From an uncultured Rhodopila sp. (GTDB taxonomy: Bacteria; Pseudomonadota; Alphaproteobacteria; Acetobacterales; Acetobacteraceae), in contig CAINOE010000065.1 of assembly GCA_903851415.1 (NCBI GenBank), forward strand, positions 1-64,000: a stretch of 64,000 nt of DNA, given 5' to 3'. Within the stretch, counting starts at the first letter, position 1. Each line of letters begins with the position of its first letter. This document shows, piece by piece, positions 51,541 through 60,716 of this stretch. The translations under genes and the position numbers were made by a program. A model generated the notes under the pieces. It did not search any database, was not told the DNA's origin, and was given only the letters and a program-made list of their open reading frames with translations.

Positions 51541-53124
51541 ATGCCGGTCGTGGCGCACCAGGAAAACCCGAAAGTCTATCTCGTCGGCGGCGGAATCGCC
51601 TCTTTGGCAGCGGCCGTCTTCATGATCCGCGACGGCAACATCCCCGGACGCAACATCACCATTCTTGAGGAACTCGACAAGATCGGCGGCAGCCTGGACG
51701 GATCCGGGACCCCTGAAAGCGGATACGTGCTGCGCGGCGGACGCATGATGGAAAGCAAATATCTCTGCACGTTCGATCTGTTCTCGTCGATCCAGACCCT
51801 GGACGGAAGCAAGACGGTCACGCGGGAAATCTTCGACTGGGCCGACACGCTGAAGACATCGTCCAAGTCGCGGCTGTTCCGCCGGGGTCAAAGGGAAACC
51901 GCACCGCGGTTCGGCCTTCGCGAAAGGCATATCCTGACGATCGAGCGCCTGGCGCTCGAACCGGAGGCGCTGCTGGGCCGCGCCAGCATCGCCGAGCAGT
52001 TCGATCCGGACTTTTTTGAAACCAATTTCTGGCTGATCTGGTGCAGCACCTTCGCGTTCCAGCCCTGGCACAGCGCGGTCGAGTTCAAGCGCTATCTGCT
52101 GCGATTCGCCCACATGGTCGAAGGCCTGAACTGCCTGAAGGGGATCATGCGGACGGTTTACAATCAATATGATTCAATGGTGCGGCCGCTGCTGAAGTGG
52201 CTGCACGCGCGTGATGTAACGTTCGAACTCGGCACCCGCGTGGTCGATCTCGGGATGAAACAGCACGATGGCAAGACGACGGTAACTTGCATCGCCTGTG
52301 AGCGCAACGGCAAGCCGTTTACGATCCCGGTCAGTCCGATGGATTTTGTACTGGTCACGCTGGGCTCGATGACCGAGGCATCCAGCCTTGGCGGCATGGA
52401 CTCCGCGCCGGTGGCGGCCGGCAAAGCAGATGGGGGCGCCTGGACACTTTGGGAAACGATTGCCGCGGGGCGGCCGGAGTTCGGGCGTCCCCGGGTGTTC
52501 GCCGACAACATTCCCGAGTCCCGCTGGGTATCGTTCACCGTGACGCTGCGCGATCCGGCCCTCTTGACCATCGTCCGGGACCTGACCGGCAATGTTCCGG
52601 GCGAGGGAGGTCTGGTCACCTTTGCCGACTCGAACTGGCTGGCCTCGATCGTCATACCGTTTCAGCCGCATTTTCTCGGCCAGCCTGACGACGTCAGCGT
52701 GCTCTGGGGCTACGGCCTTTGCGTCGACAAGCCCGGCAACTTCGTCGGGAAGCCGCTGGTTGCATGCACCGGACGAGACATCATGACGGAAATCCTGGGC
52801 CATCTGGAAATCGGCGCGGACGGTATCCTGGAAAACGCCATCTGCATCCCGTGCCTGATGCCGTTCGTAACCAGCCAATTTCTGCGCCGCGAGCCGGGCG
52901 ACCGGCCGCCGGTGATCCCGGCAGGTTCGCACAACCTGGGATTCCTCGGCCAGTTCTGCGAACTGCCGCATGATACGGTCTTTACCGTCGAGTACTCGGT
53001 CCGATCGGCTCAGACAGCCGTCTACAAGCTGCTTGGTCTCAGGCGGGAGCCGCCTGCCGTCTACCAAGGCAAATTCGATCCCCGGGTTCTGTACAAGGCG
53101 TTCATGGCGTTGCACGACTTCTGA
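51541..53124 (+). CDS. ohyA: Oleate hydratase
   Basis: 527 residues. FAD-binding VYLVGGGIASLAAAVFMIRDG, then LEELDKIGGSLDGSG and LRGGRMMESKYLCTFDLFSS (substrate-side residues), FWLIWCSTFAFQPWHSAVEF, RPLLKWLHARDVTFELGTRV, SVLWGYGLCVDKPGNFVGK and HNLGFLGQFCELPHDTVFTV. These are the conserved words of oleate hydratases, which add water to the cis-9 double bond of unsaturated fatty acids. GTG at 51550 has better spacing from AAGG and may be the true start. It sits between a tauE fragment and the full tauE gene. Confidence 0.95.
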   Translation: MPVVAHQENPKVYLVGGGIASLAAAVFMIRDGNIPGRNITILEELDKIGGSLDGSGTPESGYVLRGGRMMESKYLCTFDLFSSIQTLDGSKTVTREIFDWADTLKTSSKSRLFRRGQRETAPRFGLRERHILTIERLALEPEALLGRASIAEQFDPDFFETNFWLIWCSTFAFQPWHSAVEFKRYLLRFAHMVEGLNCLKGIMRTVYNQYDSMVRPLLKWLHARDVTFELGTRVVDLGMKQHDGKTTVTCIACERNGKPFTIPVSPMDFVLVTLGSMTEASSLGGMDSAPVAAGKADGGAWTLWETIAAGRPEFGRPRVFADNIPESRWVSFTVTLRDPALLTIVRDLTGNVPGEGGLVTFADSNWLASIVIPFQPHFLGQPDDVSVLWGYGLCVDKPGNFVGKPLVACTGRDIMTEILGHLEIGADGILENAICIPCLMPFVTSQFLRREPGDRPPVIPAGSHNLGFLGQFCELPHDTVFTVEYSVRSAQTAVYKLLGLRREPPAVYQGKFDPRVLYKAFMALHDF

Positions 53125-53241
53125 CCGTTTGCCGGCGGGAAGCGGGGGCGCCAATCTGCTGTGCGAAGCGGGGGCGCGACGCAATGCGGACCGGGCCTTA
53201 TCGGCGAAATCGACAATGGGAGGCGGCGAGTAAGTTGTCAT

Positions 53242-53982
53242 TCATCGCGCCAGGCCAGCCCACACGAGCGTCAGCCCCGACACGCCGAGCAGGCCGAGCA
53301 CGACCTCATGGAAGCGCCGGTCGCTCAGCCGGCGGTAGGTGCGGGCGCCGAGCCAGGCGCCGGCCAGTGTGCCCGGAAGCGCTAGAAGAACCAGCCGCCC
53401 CACCTCAGCGGTGAACCGGCCGGCGATGACATGGGACAGTAGGGCGGCGAGAAGGATGGCGAGGTTGAAGGCCTGAAACACGCCGCGCCGCTCGTCCTTG
53501 CCCCATCCCCGCAGCGCCGCCCAGATGGTCGGCAGCGCTCCGGACAGGCCGGCGAGCCCGCCCAGGATGCCCGCCGCAAACCCGACCGTGGCGTCGGCCG
53601 CATGGCCGCCCCGGGTCACGCGGGTCCGGCGGTGGCCGAACAGCATAAAGCCGGAGAAAGCAACCAGCAGGATGCCCATGGCCAGGCGGAACTCGTTCGG
53701 GTCAACCCGCGGCAGCAGCCAGCCTCCGGCGGGCACGCCGAGCAGGCCGGCGCCGATCATCGGCCCGACCCTGGCGCGGTCGATGGCGTGCCAGACCGTC
53801 GGGATGGTCTGGACCTGGGCGACGACGGAACAGATCACCACGAGCACCGCCGCCTCGGCGGGGGCGAGGACATGCAGCCAGATGCCCAGTGCCATGAGGG
53901 CGGTGCCGAAGCCGGCAAGCCCCGACACGAAACCGCCGGCAAAGGCGCCCCCCGTGACGACCAGCGCGGCGATGGTCAGCAT
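53242..53982 (-). CDS. TauE/SafE-family membrane exporter
   Basis: 246 residues, about eight membrane segments. GGAFAGGFVSGLAGFGTALM and GAGLLGVPAGGWLLPRVD, then FAAGILGGLAGLSGALPTIW, are the two internally related halves of the family. Members export sulfite/sulfonate-type anions. An 86-bp segment of this gene is duplicated 2.3 kb away. A full-length palindromic repeat lies immediately upstream. Confidence 0.9.
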   Translation of the reverse strand: MLTIAALVVTGGAFAGGFVSGLAGFGTALMALGIWLHVLAPAEAAVLVVICSVVAQVQTIPTVWHAIDRARVGPMIGAGLLGVPAGGWLLPRVDPNEFRLAMGILLVAFSGFMLFGHRRTRVTRGGHAADATVGFAAGILGGLAGLSGALPTIWAALRGWGKDERRGVFQAFNLAILLAALLSHVIAGRFTAEVGRLVLLALPGTLAGAWLGARTYRRLSDRRFHEVVLGLLGVSGLTLVWAGLAR

Positions 53983-54045
53983 CGATGCGGGGCGGCTGTC
54001 GAGTATATTTCGGTTGGCATCGAATCGGGAGTGCGCCGGGTACCC

Positions 54046-54137
54046 GTGTCATGGGCGGACCTGGTCCGGCCATCCACGACTTTGGCCGGTTCGGCACCGT
54101 AAGTCGTGGCTGGCCGGGACAGGCCCGGCCATGACAC
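54046..54137. repeat. Best copy of the GTCATGGCCGG palindrome, two facing 37-bp units
   Basis: Left unit 54046-54082 (GTGTCATGGGCGGACCTGGT, ending CCACGACTT) and right unit 54101-54137 (AAGTCGTGGCTGGCCGGGAC, ending CATGACAC) are reverse complements at 32 of 37 positions. It is the most complete example in the window. Confidence 0.85.
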
Positions 54138-54204
54138 GCAAATCAGGCCGGCCATGTAACAAACCGCCAGATCAGCCCGGCCCGCCGGGCGCCCCCGGAA
54201 ACCC

Positions 54205-54897
54205 TCACGCCATCATCAGGCGCAGCGACTTGCGGTCCTTCAGCATCACCCGCCGCGCCGTCGGCAGGCCGATGACGCCGTCGCGCTCGAGATGCGACAG
54301 CGTCCGCGACACCGTTTCGATGGTCAGGCCGAGGTAATCGGCGATGTCCTGCCGGCTCATGGGGAGGTCGACCGCGTCGTCGCGCGCTTCACGCTCCGAC
54401 ATCTCGAGCAGGAACGTGGCAATCTTCTGCACCGCCGTGCCGCGGCCCAGCAGCAGCGAATGCTCCTGCGCCCGCGCCAGGCAGGTCATGGCATGGGCGA
54501 AAAATTGCCGCGCCAGACGGTCTTCCTGCGCGGCCGAACCGTCCGTCCCGCGGCGGCGATAGGCGATCACCTGGCATTCGGACACCGCCTCGGCCGACAG
54601 GCGGTACTGGCCGCCGGACTCGAAGCCGAACACGTCGCCCTCGGCATGGAAAGCGTCGATCTGGCGGCGGCCGTCGCTCAGGAAGCGGCAGGTGCGCACC
54701 ATGCCGCGGACGACCTTGTAGAAGAACTTGGCCTGGTCGCCTTCCTCATAGATGGCGCGGTCCGGGACGAAATGATGCACGGTCCCGCTGAGGCCGGCGT
54801 CGCCGGAGAAACTTTCTTCGCTGAACCCCGACGATATCCAGGGCATCGACGACGCTGCACGGGACGCTTTGGCAGCGATTGCGAGGGAAGCGGACAT
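54205..54897 (-). CDS. fixK: Crp/Fnr-family regulator, FixK type
   Basis: 230 residues. cNMP-type beta barrel (DRAIYEEGDQAKFFYKVVRG, FHAEGDVFGFESGGQYRLSA) then a Crp helix-turn-helix, MSRQDIADYLGLTIETVSRTLSHLERDGVI. The recognition helix E-x-x-S-R matches FNR/FixK specificity. No N-terminal Cys cluster exists, so it is FixK-like and not an FNR oxygen sensor. A GGAG precedes its start. It is encoded by the same strand as fixL-fixJ and a receiver protein, so it is the expected FixJ target. Confidence 0.9.
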   Translation of the reverse strand: MSASLAIAAKASRAASSMPWISSGFSEESFSGDAGLSGTVHHFVPDRAIYEEGDQAKFFYKVVRGMVRTCRFLSDGRRQIDAFHAEGDVFGFESGGQYRLSAEAVSECQVIAYRRRGTDGSAAQEDRLARQFFAHAMTCLARAQEHSLLLGRGTAVQKIATFLLEMSEREARDDAVDLPMSRQDIADYLGLTIETVSRTLSHLERDGVIGLPTARRVMLKDRKSLRLMMA

Positions 54898-54980
54898 CGG
54901 AGGCTCCTGTCATGGAAAGACCGTGAACCTCTTGTAATGGCCAGCACGTCGCTGTGAATTCGGTTTAATCCTACGGGAAT

Positions 54981-55388
54981 TTACGTATCCAGGCTGGCAT
55001 GCCGATCGGCGTCCCGGGCCGAACCAAGGATCAGGCGGATATTGTCGGCAAGGGCGTTGTCCATCAGCGGCTTCTCCAGCACCATCCGCACGCCCGCGGC
55101 ATTGGCGCGCGCCTTGATCCGCGGCGTCGCGTGGCTGGTCAGCAGGATCGCCGGCACATTCAGGTTGAGCGCGTTCAGCCGGCTGAGCAGCGCGAACCCG
55201 TCCATGCTCGGGTTGCGGTCATCCAAAATCACGCAGCGCGCCTGCGACAAATCCGGATCGGCCAGCAGCCCGAAGCCGCCGCGATGCACATGCACGCACA
55301 GACCCTCCAACTGCAGGGCGAACTGCAGCGAGTCCCGCACAGCCTGGTCTTCATCGACGATCAGGATGAGATCTCGTTGGAAGGGCAT
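54981..55388 (-). CDS. Stand-alone response-regulator receiver protein
   Basis: 135 residues from MPFQRDLILIVDEDQAVRDS. Receiver signatures: acidic pair DED, phospho-acceptor Asp in CVILDDRNPSMDG, Thr/Ser at LLTSHAT and Lys at LEKPLMDN. No output domain follows. It lies between fixJ and fixK and on the same strand. It may compete with FixJ for phosphate from FixL or act as an adapter in the pathway; this is inference. Confidence 0.88.
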   Translation of the reverse strand: MPFQRDLILIVDEDQAVRDSLQFALQLEGLCVHVHRGGFGLLADPDLSQARCVILDDRNPSMDGFALLSRLNALNLNVPAILLTSHATPRIKARANAAGVRMVLEKPLMDNALADNIRLILGSARDADRHASLDT

Positions 55389-55472
55389 TCCAAAACTCCA
55401 GCACCCCACGAACCACGCTTTCGCGAGGAACTGGGCGAACCATAATGGAAGGGCCCCAATCCACGCTTTGAT

Positions 55473-56090
55473 CTAGCGCAAACCAGACCGTATCACGAAG
55501 GCCATGCGCACCAGTTCGGCCAGGCTTCCGGCCCCCATCCGGGCCATCAGGTTGGCGCGATGCACCTCCACCGTGCGGGCGCTGATCTTCAGGTCGTAGG
55601 CGATCGTCTTGTTCGGCAAACCGGCAACCAGGCCGTCCAGAACCTCCCGCTCGCGCGGCGACAGGGCATCGATCTTGGCGCGGATCGCGGCGATCTCGTC
55701 CTCGCGGCTGGCATCGCGGGAATGCCGATCGATGGCGATGCGGATGGCGGAGAGGAGTTTTTCATCGTTAAATGGCTTTTCGATGAAATCGATGGCGCCC
55801 GCCTTCATCGCCTCCACCGCCAGCGGAACGTCGCCGTGGCCGGTGACGACGATCACCGGCAGCCCGATGCCGCGCTGCTTCAACTGCCGTTGAAGTTCCA
55901 GCCCGTCCATCTCCGGCATGCGCACATCGGTGACGATGCAGCCCGGCTGCACCGTCGGCAGAGCCTCAAGAAAGGCTGCGGCCGATTCGTAGACCCGGAC
56001 CGCGTAGCCCGAGGTCGTCAGCAGGAAGGCAACCGCGCGGCGCACCCCGTCATCGTCGTCGATCAGGTGAACCACGGCATCACGCGCCAT
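55473..56090 (-). CDS. fixJ: Response regulator FixJ
   Basis: 205 residues. Receiver with DDDD at 11-14, phospho-acceptor Asp55 in [40 protein letters not shown], and [10 protein letters not shown]. LuxR-type [43 protein letters not shown]. This matches FixJ throughout. It is the phosphorylated activator of fixK. The start overlaps the fixL end by 11 bases, so kinase and regulator are translated together. Confidence 0.95.
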   Translation of the reverse strand: MARDAVVHLIDDDDGVRRAVAFLLTTSGYAVRVYESAAAFLEALPTVQPGCIVTDVRMPEMDGLELQRQLKQRGIGLPVIVVTGHGDVPLAVEAMKAGAIDFIEKPFNDEKLLSAIRIAIDRHSRDASREDEIAAIRAKIDALSPREREVLDGLVAGLPNKTIAYDLKISARTVEVHRANLMARMGAGSLAELVRMAFVIRSGLR

Positions 56091-58023
56091 GTTGGATTTC
56101 CTCCTTGCTCAGCGCCTTGAGCGTGAGGCGGAAGATCGTTCCCCCTTCGGGGTTGGGTTCCGCCCACAGGCGCCCGCCATGCGCCTCTATGATCGTGCGC
56201 GAGATCGACAGGCCGACGCCCATGCCGTTCGCCTTGGTGGTGACGAAGGGCTGGAACAGTTGCGGCAGGATGTCCGGTGCGACGCCGGTGCCGGTGTCGG
56301 CGACGCTGATCTCCGCCATGTCGTCGTCGCGCTGCGCGGTGGAGATTTTCAGTTCGCGGACGGATTTTTCCTGCATAGCCTCGATCGCGTTGCGGATCAG
56401 ATTCAGGATCACCTGCTGCACCTGGATCTTGTCGGCCAGCACGAAGCCGGCGCGCGGATCGAACGCGAACGACACCCGCACGCGGCTTTCCTTCACCCCC
56501 ACCAGAGCCAGGGCGCTGGCCTCCTCGATCAGCTTGGTCAGGCTTTCGACATTGCGCTCGCTTTCGCCGCGGGCGACGAACTGGCGCAGCCGTCGGATGA
56601 TCTGCCCGGCGCGCACCGCCTGGTCCGCCGCGCGGTCGATCGCGTCGCGCAGCATCAGCGCGTGCACATGGGCCGAACCGTCGAGCAGGCGGCGGCAGCC
56701 ATTCAGGTAGCTGGCGACGGCGGTCAGCGGCTGGTTCAGCTCATGCGCCAGGGTGGAGGCCATTTCGCCCATCGCGGTGAAGCGCGACATGTGGATCAGT
56801 TCGGCCTGCAATTCCTGCAGCCGCTGCTGCGTCTCCTGCCGCTCGGTCAGGTCGCGGACGAAACCGGTAAAGGATCGGCGACCGCCGGAGATCATTTCGC
56901 CAACCCACAGCTCCATCGGGAAGGTCGAATGGTCCTTGCGCAGGCCGACGACGACGCGGCCGCGGCCGATGATGCGGCGGACGCCGGTGGCGAAGTAGCG
57001 CGCCAGATAGGTGTCGTGCTGCTCGCGGTACGGCGACGGCATCAGGCTGGCAACGTTCCGGCCGATGATCTCCTCCGCCGGATAACCGAACAGCCGTTCC
57101 GCCGTCGCGCTGAACGAGCGCATGATGCCCTTGCTGTCGATCACGATCATCGCGTCCGGCACGGTTTCCAGCACCGAGCGCAGATGCGCCTCGCGTTCCT
57201 CCAGCGCAAGCTGCGCCCGCTTCGCCTCGGTGATGTCGCGCGCCACGACGGAGGCGCCGAGCAGGCGTCCGGCGCCGTCCCACAACGGCGAGGCGGTCAG
57301 CGACACGTCGATGATGTCGCCGTTCTTGCGGCGGCGCAGGGTTTCGTGGTGCTCGACGCGCTCGCCGTGGCTGATCCGCTCCAGGATCTGCATCGTGTCG
57401 TCTTCGTGGCCGGGCGGCACCAGGGCCGAGATCGGGCGGCCGATGATCTCGGCGGCGGCATAGCCGTACAGGGCTTCGGCGCCGCGGTTCCACTCGGTCA
57501 CGCTGCCGTCGGCGGCCTCGCCGATGATCGCGTCGCCGGACGAGGCGGCCATCGCGGCGAGGCGGCTGTCGCCCCAATCTGCGGTGGCGCGGCGGCCGGC
57601 GTCGATCAGGATGCCGATGGCCTCCCCGCCGGCGACGCGGCCGCGGGCGCGCAGCCATTGGCTGGTCGCGGCGGCGCGGACGTCGAAATCGAAGCCGTGC
57701 GCCCCGGCCGCGCTTTGCCGCAAAATGGTGTCGGCGAAGGCGCGGTCATCGGCGTGAACGCGGTCGAGCAGCTCCTTGTACGTCCCCGGGACCGCGGCGG
57801 CGCAACCGAGCAGACCGGCCGCCTGGCGCGACAGGCTGACCGTGTCCGTTGCGGTGTCCCAGTGCCAGGGTCCGATGTCCGCGGCCTCCAGCGCGTGGCT
57901 GAACGCGGAGTTGGCCAAAGGGGGGGTGGCCAAAGAGGGGTTGGCCAGCTTGGCGGACGGGTCGCTGGGGCCGGAGGGCATGGTGGGATCGCTACCGAGG
58001 TCTGTGACCTTGTAGCTTAGCAC
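56080..58023 (-). CDS. fixL: Oxygen-sensing histidine kinase FixL
   Basis: 647 residues, no membrane segments. Three PAS domains lie at ~43-145, ~153-265 and ~283-393. The third has [18 protein letters not shown] and [20 protein letters not shown]. Aligned with Bradyrhizobium FixL, His336 corresponds to the heme ligand His200, Arg342 to Arg206 and Arg356 to the ligand-sensing Arg220, while the His214 position is Arg350. The kinase has [17 protein letters not shown] [17 protein letters not shown] with His427 and a full ATP-binding domain. The chosen GTG start is uncertain; MPSGPSDPS at 57981 is an alternative. Confidence 0.93.
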   Translation of the reverse strand: MLSYKVTDLGSDPTMPSGPSDPSAKLANPSLATPPLANSAFSHALEAADIGPWHWDTATDTVSLSRQAAGLLGCAAAVPGTYKELLDRVHADDRAFADTILRQSAAGAHGFDFDVRAAATSQWLRARGRVAGGEAIGILIDAGRRATADWGDSRLAAMAASSGDAIIGEAADGSVTEWNRGAEALYGYAAAEIIGRPISALVPPGHEDDTMQILERISHGERVEHHETLRRRKNGDIIDVSLTASPLWDGAGRLLGASVVARDITEAKRAQLALEEREAHLRSVLETVPDAMIVIDSKGIMRSFSATAERLFGYPAEEIIGRNVASLMPSPYREQHDTYLARYFATGVRRIIGRGRVVVGLRKDHSTFPMELWVGEMISGGRRSFTGFVRDLTERQETQQRLQELQAELIHMSRFTAMGEMASTLAHELNQPLTAVASYLNGCRRLLDGSAHVHALMLRDAIDRAADQAVRAGQIIRRLRQFVARGESERNVESLTKLIEEASALALVGVKESRVRVSFAFDPRAGFVLADKIQVQQVILNLIRNAIEAMQEKSVRELKISTAQRDDDMAEISVADTGTGVAPDILPQLFQPFVTTKANGMGVGLSISRTIIEAHGGRLWAEPNPEGGTIFRLTLKALSKEEIQHGA

Positions 58024-58067
58024 GTTTGTTCAGCACGCGATATGTGGCGGCACAAGTTGCCGTAACG

Positions 58068-58081
58068 TTGACCCAGGTCAA
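58068..58081 (+). promoter_or_regulatory. FixK/FNR-type binding site
   Basis: TTGACCCAGGTCAA, a perfect palindrome of TTGAC-N4-GTCAA, matching the FNR/FixK consensus TTGAT-N4-ATCAA. It ends 62 bp before the universal stress protein start and 45 bp from the divergent fixL start. Confidence 0.8.
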
Positions 58082-58143
58082 TGCGTTCCATGCGGCGGTG
58101 CGGCACAAAAGCAACTTGGCTGGTTTGACCGATGGAGAAAACC

Positions 58144-58998
58144 ATGGCCCTTCGTGATCTCGTTGTGCTGATGGACGGATCGCCGCGCGACGATGCCCGC
58201 CTGACTGTGGCGCTGGGCCTCGCCCGGCGGGACGACGCACACGTCACCGGACTTTGCCCGCTGGAGATTCTGCTGCCGGCCGACATGTCCTTCGCGCTCG
58301 GCGGCTACCCCGACCTGTGGGCAATCCCGGAGTTCGCGTCGCAGATCGAGACCGAGGCGAAAGCGAAGGCGGGGATCATCGAGCTGAACTTCCGCGAGCG
58401 GCTGCGGCGGGAGGGCGCGCGCGGCGAGTGGGTGTTCGACAAGGGGCCGCTGGTGCCCGCCGTGGTGCACCGGCTGCAGGCGGCCGATTTGCTGGTGCTT
58501 GGACAGAACGATCCGGAGAACCCGCCATCGGTGGTGGCGCGGGCCCTGATCGAGGACGTGCTGATGGTCTCCGGGCGGCCGCTGCTGCTGGTCCCGTATG
58601 CCGGCACGTTCGAGGCCCCCGGCCGGAACGTGCTGATCGGCTGGACGCGAACGCGGGAGTCGGCCCGGGCGGTGCACGACGCGCTGCCGCTGATCGCGCC
58701 GGGGGCGACGGTGACCGTGCTGACGGTGGAGAGCAAGGCGCCGGATGCGCGGATGCTCGCCACGGCGGACATCGCCGAGCATCTGGCGCGGCACGGGCTG
58801 ACGGTGTCGGCGGCGCGGACGGTGGTTACCGACGGGCTGTCTGCGGCGGATGCGCTGCTGGATTATGCCTCGGATATCAGCGCGGACATGCTGGTTGTCG
58901 GCGGCTACGGGCATTCGCGGACGCGGGAGATGGTGCTCGGCGGGGTGACGCGGGATCTGCTGCGGTTCATGACGCTGCCGGTGCTGATGTCGCATTGA
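58144..58998 (+). CDS. Universal stress protein (tandem UspA domains)
   Basis: 284 residues from MALRDLVVLMDGSPRDDARL, chosen over an upstream Met because GGAG lies six bases ahead. Two Usp halves: residues ~1-150, with DLLVLGQNDPENPP and RPLLLVPYAG, and ~155-284, with LIGWTRTRESARAVHDALPL and LVVGGYGHSRTREMVLGGVT, which has the G-2x-G-9x-G nucleotide loop. USPs of this kind are induced in low oxygen. A FixK-type palindrome lies upstream, tying it to the divergent fixLJK cluster. Confidence 0.9.
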   Translation: MALRDLVVLMDGSPRDDARLTVALGLARRDDAHVTGLCPLEILLPADMSFALGGYPDLWAIPEFASQIETEAKAKAGIIELNFRERLRREGARGEWVFDKGPLVPAVVHRLQAADLLVLGQNDPENPPSVVARALIEDVLMVSGRPLLLVPYAGTFEAPGRNVLIGWTRTRESARAVHDALPLIAPGATVTVLTVESKAPDARMLATADIAEHLARHGLTVSAARTVVTDGLSAADALLDYASDISADMLVVGGYGHSRTREMVLGGVTRDLLRFMTLPVLMSH

Positions 58999-59043
58999 GC
59001 GGCGGGGTCGGCCTGGCTTGGTAAGATGTGCCGGGCTTTATGT

Positions 59044-59080
59044 TTCATGGCCGGACCTGGTCCGGAGATCCACGACTTTG
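59044..59080. repeat. Copy of the TCATGGCCGGACCTGG palindrome
   Basis: TTCATGGCCGGACCTGGTCC then GGAGATCCACGACTTTG. It lies between the universal stress protein gene and dnaQ. No other supported feature is in 58999-59284. Confidence 0.55.
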
Positions 59081-59284
59081 CTGCCTCCAACCGGCTTTCA
59101 CCGGGATCGGCCCCCGAAAGCCGCGGCCTGAGGGTCAGCGGCCCGATTAGGGCGCGGCGGCGGCCTGTGTCAGCGTTTGCGGCATACATGGACCGCAGCA
59201 ACCGTGACGACTTAAGCATAACGCGGCCTCCCGACTCGGGCGGTCCGGGGTATGGTGCTTGCCGCATTGGATCAAGGACTGTGC

Positions 59285-59995
59285 ATGACCGGACTGCCCC
59301 AGCCGATCGCCTATGCGGCGGAGCGATCGGTTTTGTTCGATACCGAGACCACCGGGCTGGATCCGCTGAACGGCGACCGGGTGATCGAGGTCGCGGCGCT
59401 GGAGCTGATCAACGAGCTGCCGACCGGCCGGCATTTCCACGCGCTGATCGATCCGGAACGCGATATCCCGGCCGAGGCCAGCCGCGTCCATGGCATGACC
59501 TCGGCCGATCTGGCTGGGAAGCCGCTTTTCGCGGCGGTGGCGGCCGATCTGATGGCGTTTTTTGGCGACAGCAAGCTGATCGCGCATAATGCGCCGTTCG
59601 ACTTCGGGTTCCTGGACATGGAGTTCGGCCGGGCCGGCCTGCCGCCGCTGGCGCGGGATCGGATGATCGATACGCTGGCGCTGGCCAAGACCCGGTTTCC
59701 GGGGATGCCGAACAGCCTGGACGCGCTGTGCCGCCGGTTCGCGATCGATCTGTCGGCACGCACGACGCACAATGCGCTGCTGGACTGCCGGCTGCTGGCG
59801 GAGGTCTATGTCGAGCTGACCGGCGGCCGGCAGCGCGGGCTGTCGCTGGCGGCTCAGGATGCGCGGGGGCCGGTGACGGTGTATGTGCATACCGGGCCGC
59901 GGACGCCGTTGCTCATCCTGCCGACGGAGACGGAGCTTGCGGCGCACGCGGCGTTCCTGAAGCGGGTGAAGGAGCCGGTTTGGCTGATGGAGTAA
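59285..59995 (+). CDS. dnaQ: DNA polymerase III epsilon subunit (3'-5' exonuclease)
   Basis: 236 residues. DEDDh residues: LFDTETTGLDP (Exo I), IAHNAPFDFGFL (Exo II) and THNALLDCRLLAEVY (Exo III, His and Asp). VHGMTSADL and PNSLDALCRRFAID are also family words. The start has AAGGA six bases upstream. Provides proofreading for the replicative polymerase. Confidence 0.94.
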   Translation: MTGLPQPIAYAAERSVLFDTETTGLDPLNGDRVIEVAALELINELPTGRHFHALIDPERDIPAEASRVHGMTSADLAGKPLFAAVAADLMAFFGDSKLIAHNAPFDFGFLDMEFGRAGLPPLARDRMIDTLALAKTRFPGMPNSLDALCRRFAIDLSARTTHNALLDCRLLAEVYVELTGGRQRGLSLAAQDARGPVTVYVHTGPRTPLLILPTETELAAHAAFLKRVKEPVWLME

Positions 59996-59998
59996 ATG

Positions 59999-60387
59999 TC
60001 AAGCTTCGGGAAGCGGCACCAGCAGCGTGAAGCCCGCGGCGAAGCGTTTCGCGACCGCTTCGGCTGCGTCTTCCGCCGAGGTGATGGGGTTCGGATCGGC
60101 AAAGTAATCAGCCGCGGCTTTGTATTCGTAGGATCTCGTCCGAAAGCGGCGCAAGTCAGGGTCTGTTCGGACATCGTTCCTGGTCAGGCGAAGGAACTCG
60201 CGTTGCACGCCGTGGTGAGTCTTGGATGTCCCGTCCGTTCTCTCAAGATATGAGTCTGTGCGACATGAAAAGCGGCGGGATTGGCTGTACGGGCGGCGTC
60301 TTCGTTCGGGCCGGCCCCCAACATGACATCGGCGCGCCCCGGAAGGACGTTTGCCTGGGCGAAGTACCTCGCCGATTCCGGTTTCAT
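59999..60387 (-). pseudogene. Frameshifted HEPN-domain protein (HepT-like toxin)
   Basis: Two frames together make one HEPN protein. The first, from ATG 60387, gives MKPESARYFAQANVLPGRAD, then EDAARTANPAAFHVAQTHIL. The second gives SKTHHGVQREFLRLTRND, then YEYKAAADYFADPN and ITSAEDAAEAVAKRF to the stop at 59999. The joint lies near 60225-60240. Family words (E-A-R-Y-x-x-A, E-D-x-x-x-x-A-Y-x-A-x-x-H, H-x-G-V, Y-x-x-A-D-Y) are in the right order. Its start overlaps the end of the nucleotidyltransferase relic (ATGA). Confidence 0.75.
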
Positions 60388-60701
60388 AGGTCACGACCGT
60401 CCCGCCGTATTTCGTGCGTCAACGGCGTTCGCTCCTGACAGGCGGCCGCGGGATAGGGCTTCGTGTCAAAGAAGGCACCCGTCGCATCGAGGAAGTCGAC
60501 GCGAAGATCGGCAAGGCGATTGATCTCGCTTCGATAGTCTGTCATCGACTCGAGAAACACCGCGAAGTCGGACACCTCAAGCGCGTCCCCGCGGGGCACG
60601 AGAGGCGAACAGCACCACGCGCGCGATCCGATCGCCATACATTGCGTCCAGCGCGGCCTTAAAGCGTCGCAAAATCGGAGCGTCCGTCGTGTTGGCGTCA
60701 T
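60384..60701 (-). pseudogene. Frameshifted MNT-domain nucleotidyltransferase (MntA-like antitoxin)
   Basis: An upstream frame reads DAPILRRFKAALDAMYGDRI, then ARVVLFASRAPRG, where active enzymes have LFGSRARGD. The frame then shifts to RGDALEVSDFAVFLESMTDY, then INRLADLRVDFLDATGAFFD, ending HEIRRDGRDL. GS is changed to AS and the second catalytic Asp of SDxD is lost, so it is inactive even apart from the frameshift. It precedes and overlaps a HEPN relic, the usual order of MntA-HepT pairs. Confidence 0.75.
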
Positions 60702-60716
60702 GGCAGGTCCCCGTGG

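Noticed and set aside
56089..58020. A 643-codon plus-strand frame over fixL
   Set aside because: fixL has complete PAS and kinase motifs on the minus strand. The antisense frame is a shadow.
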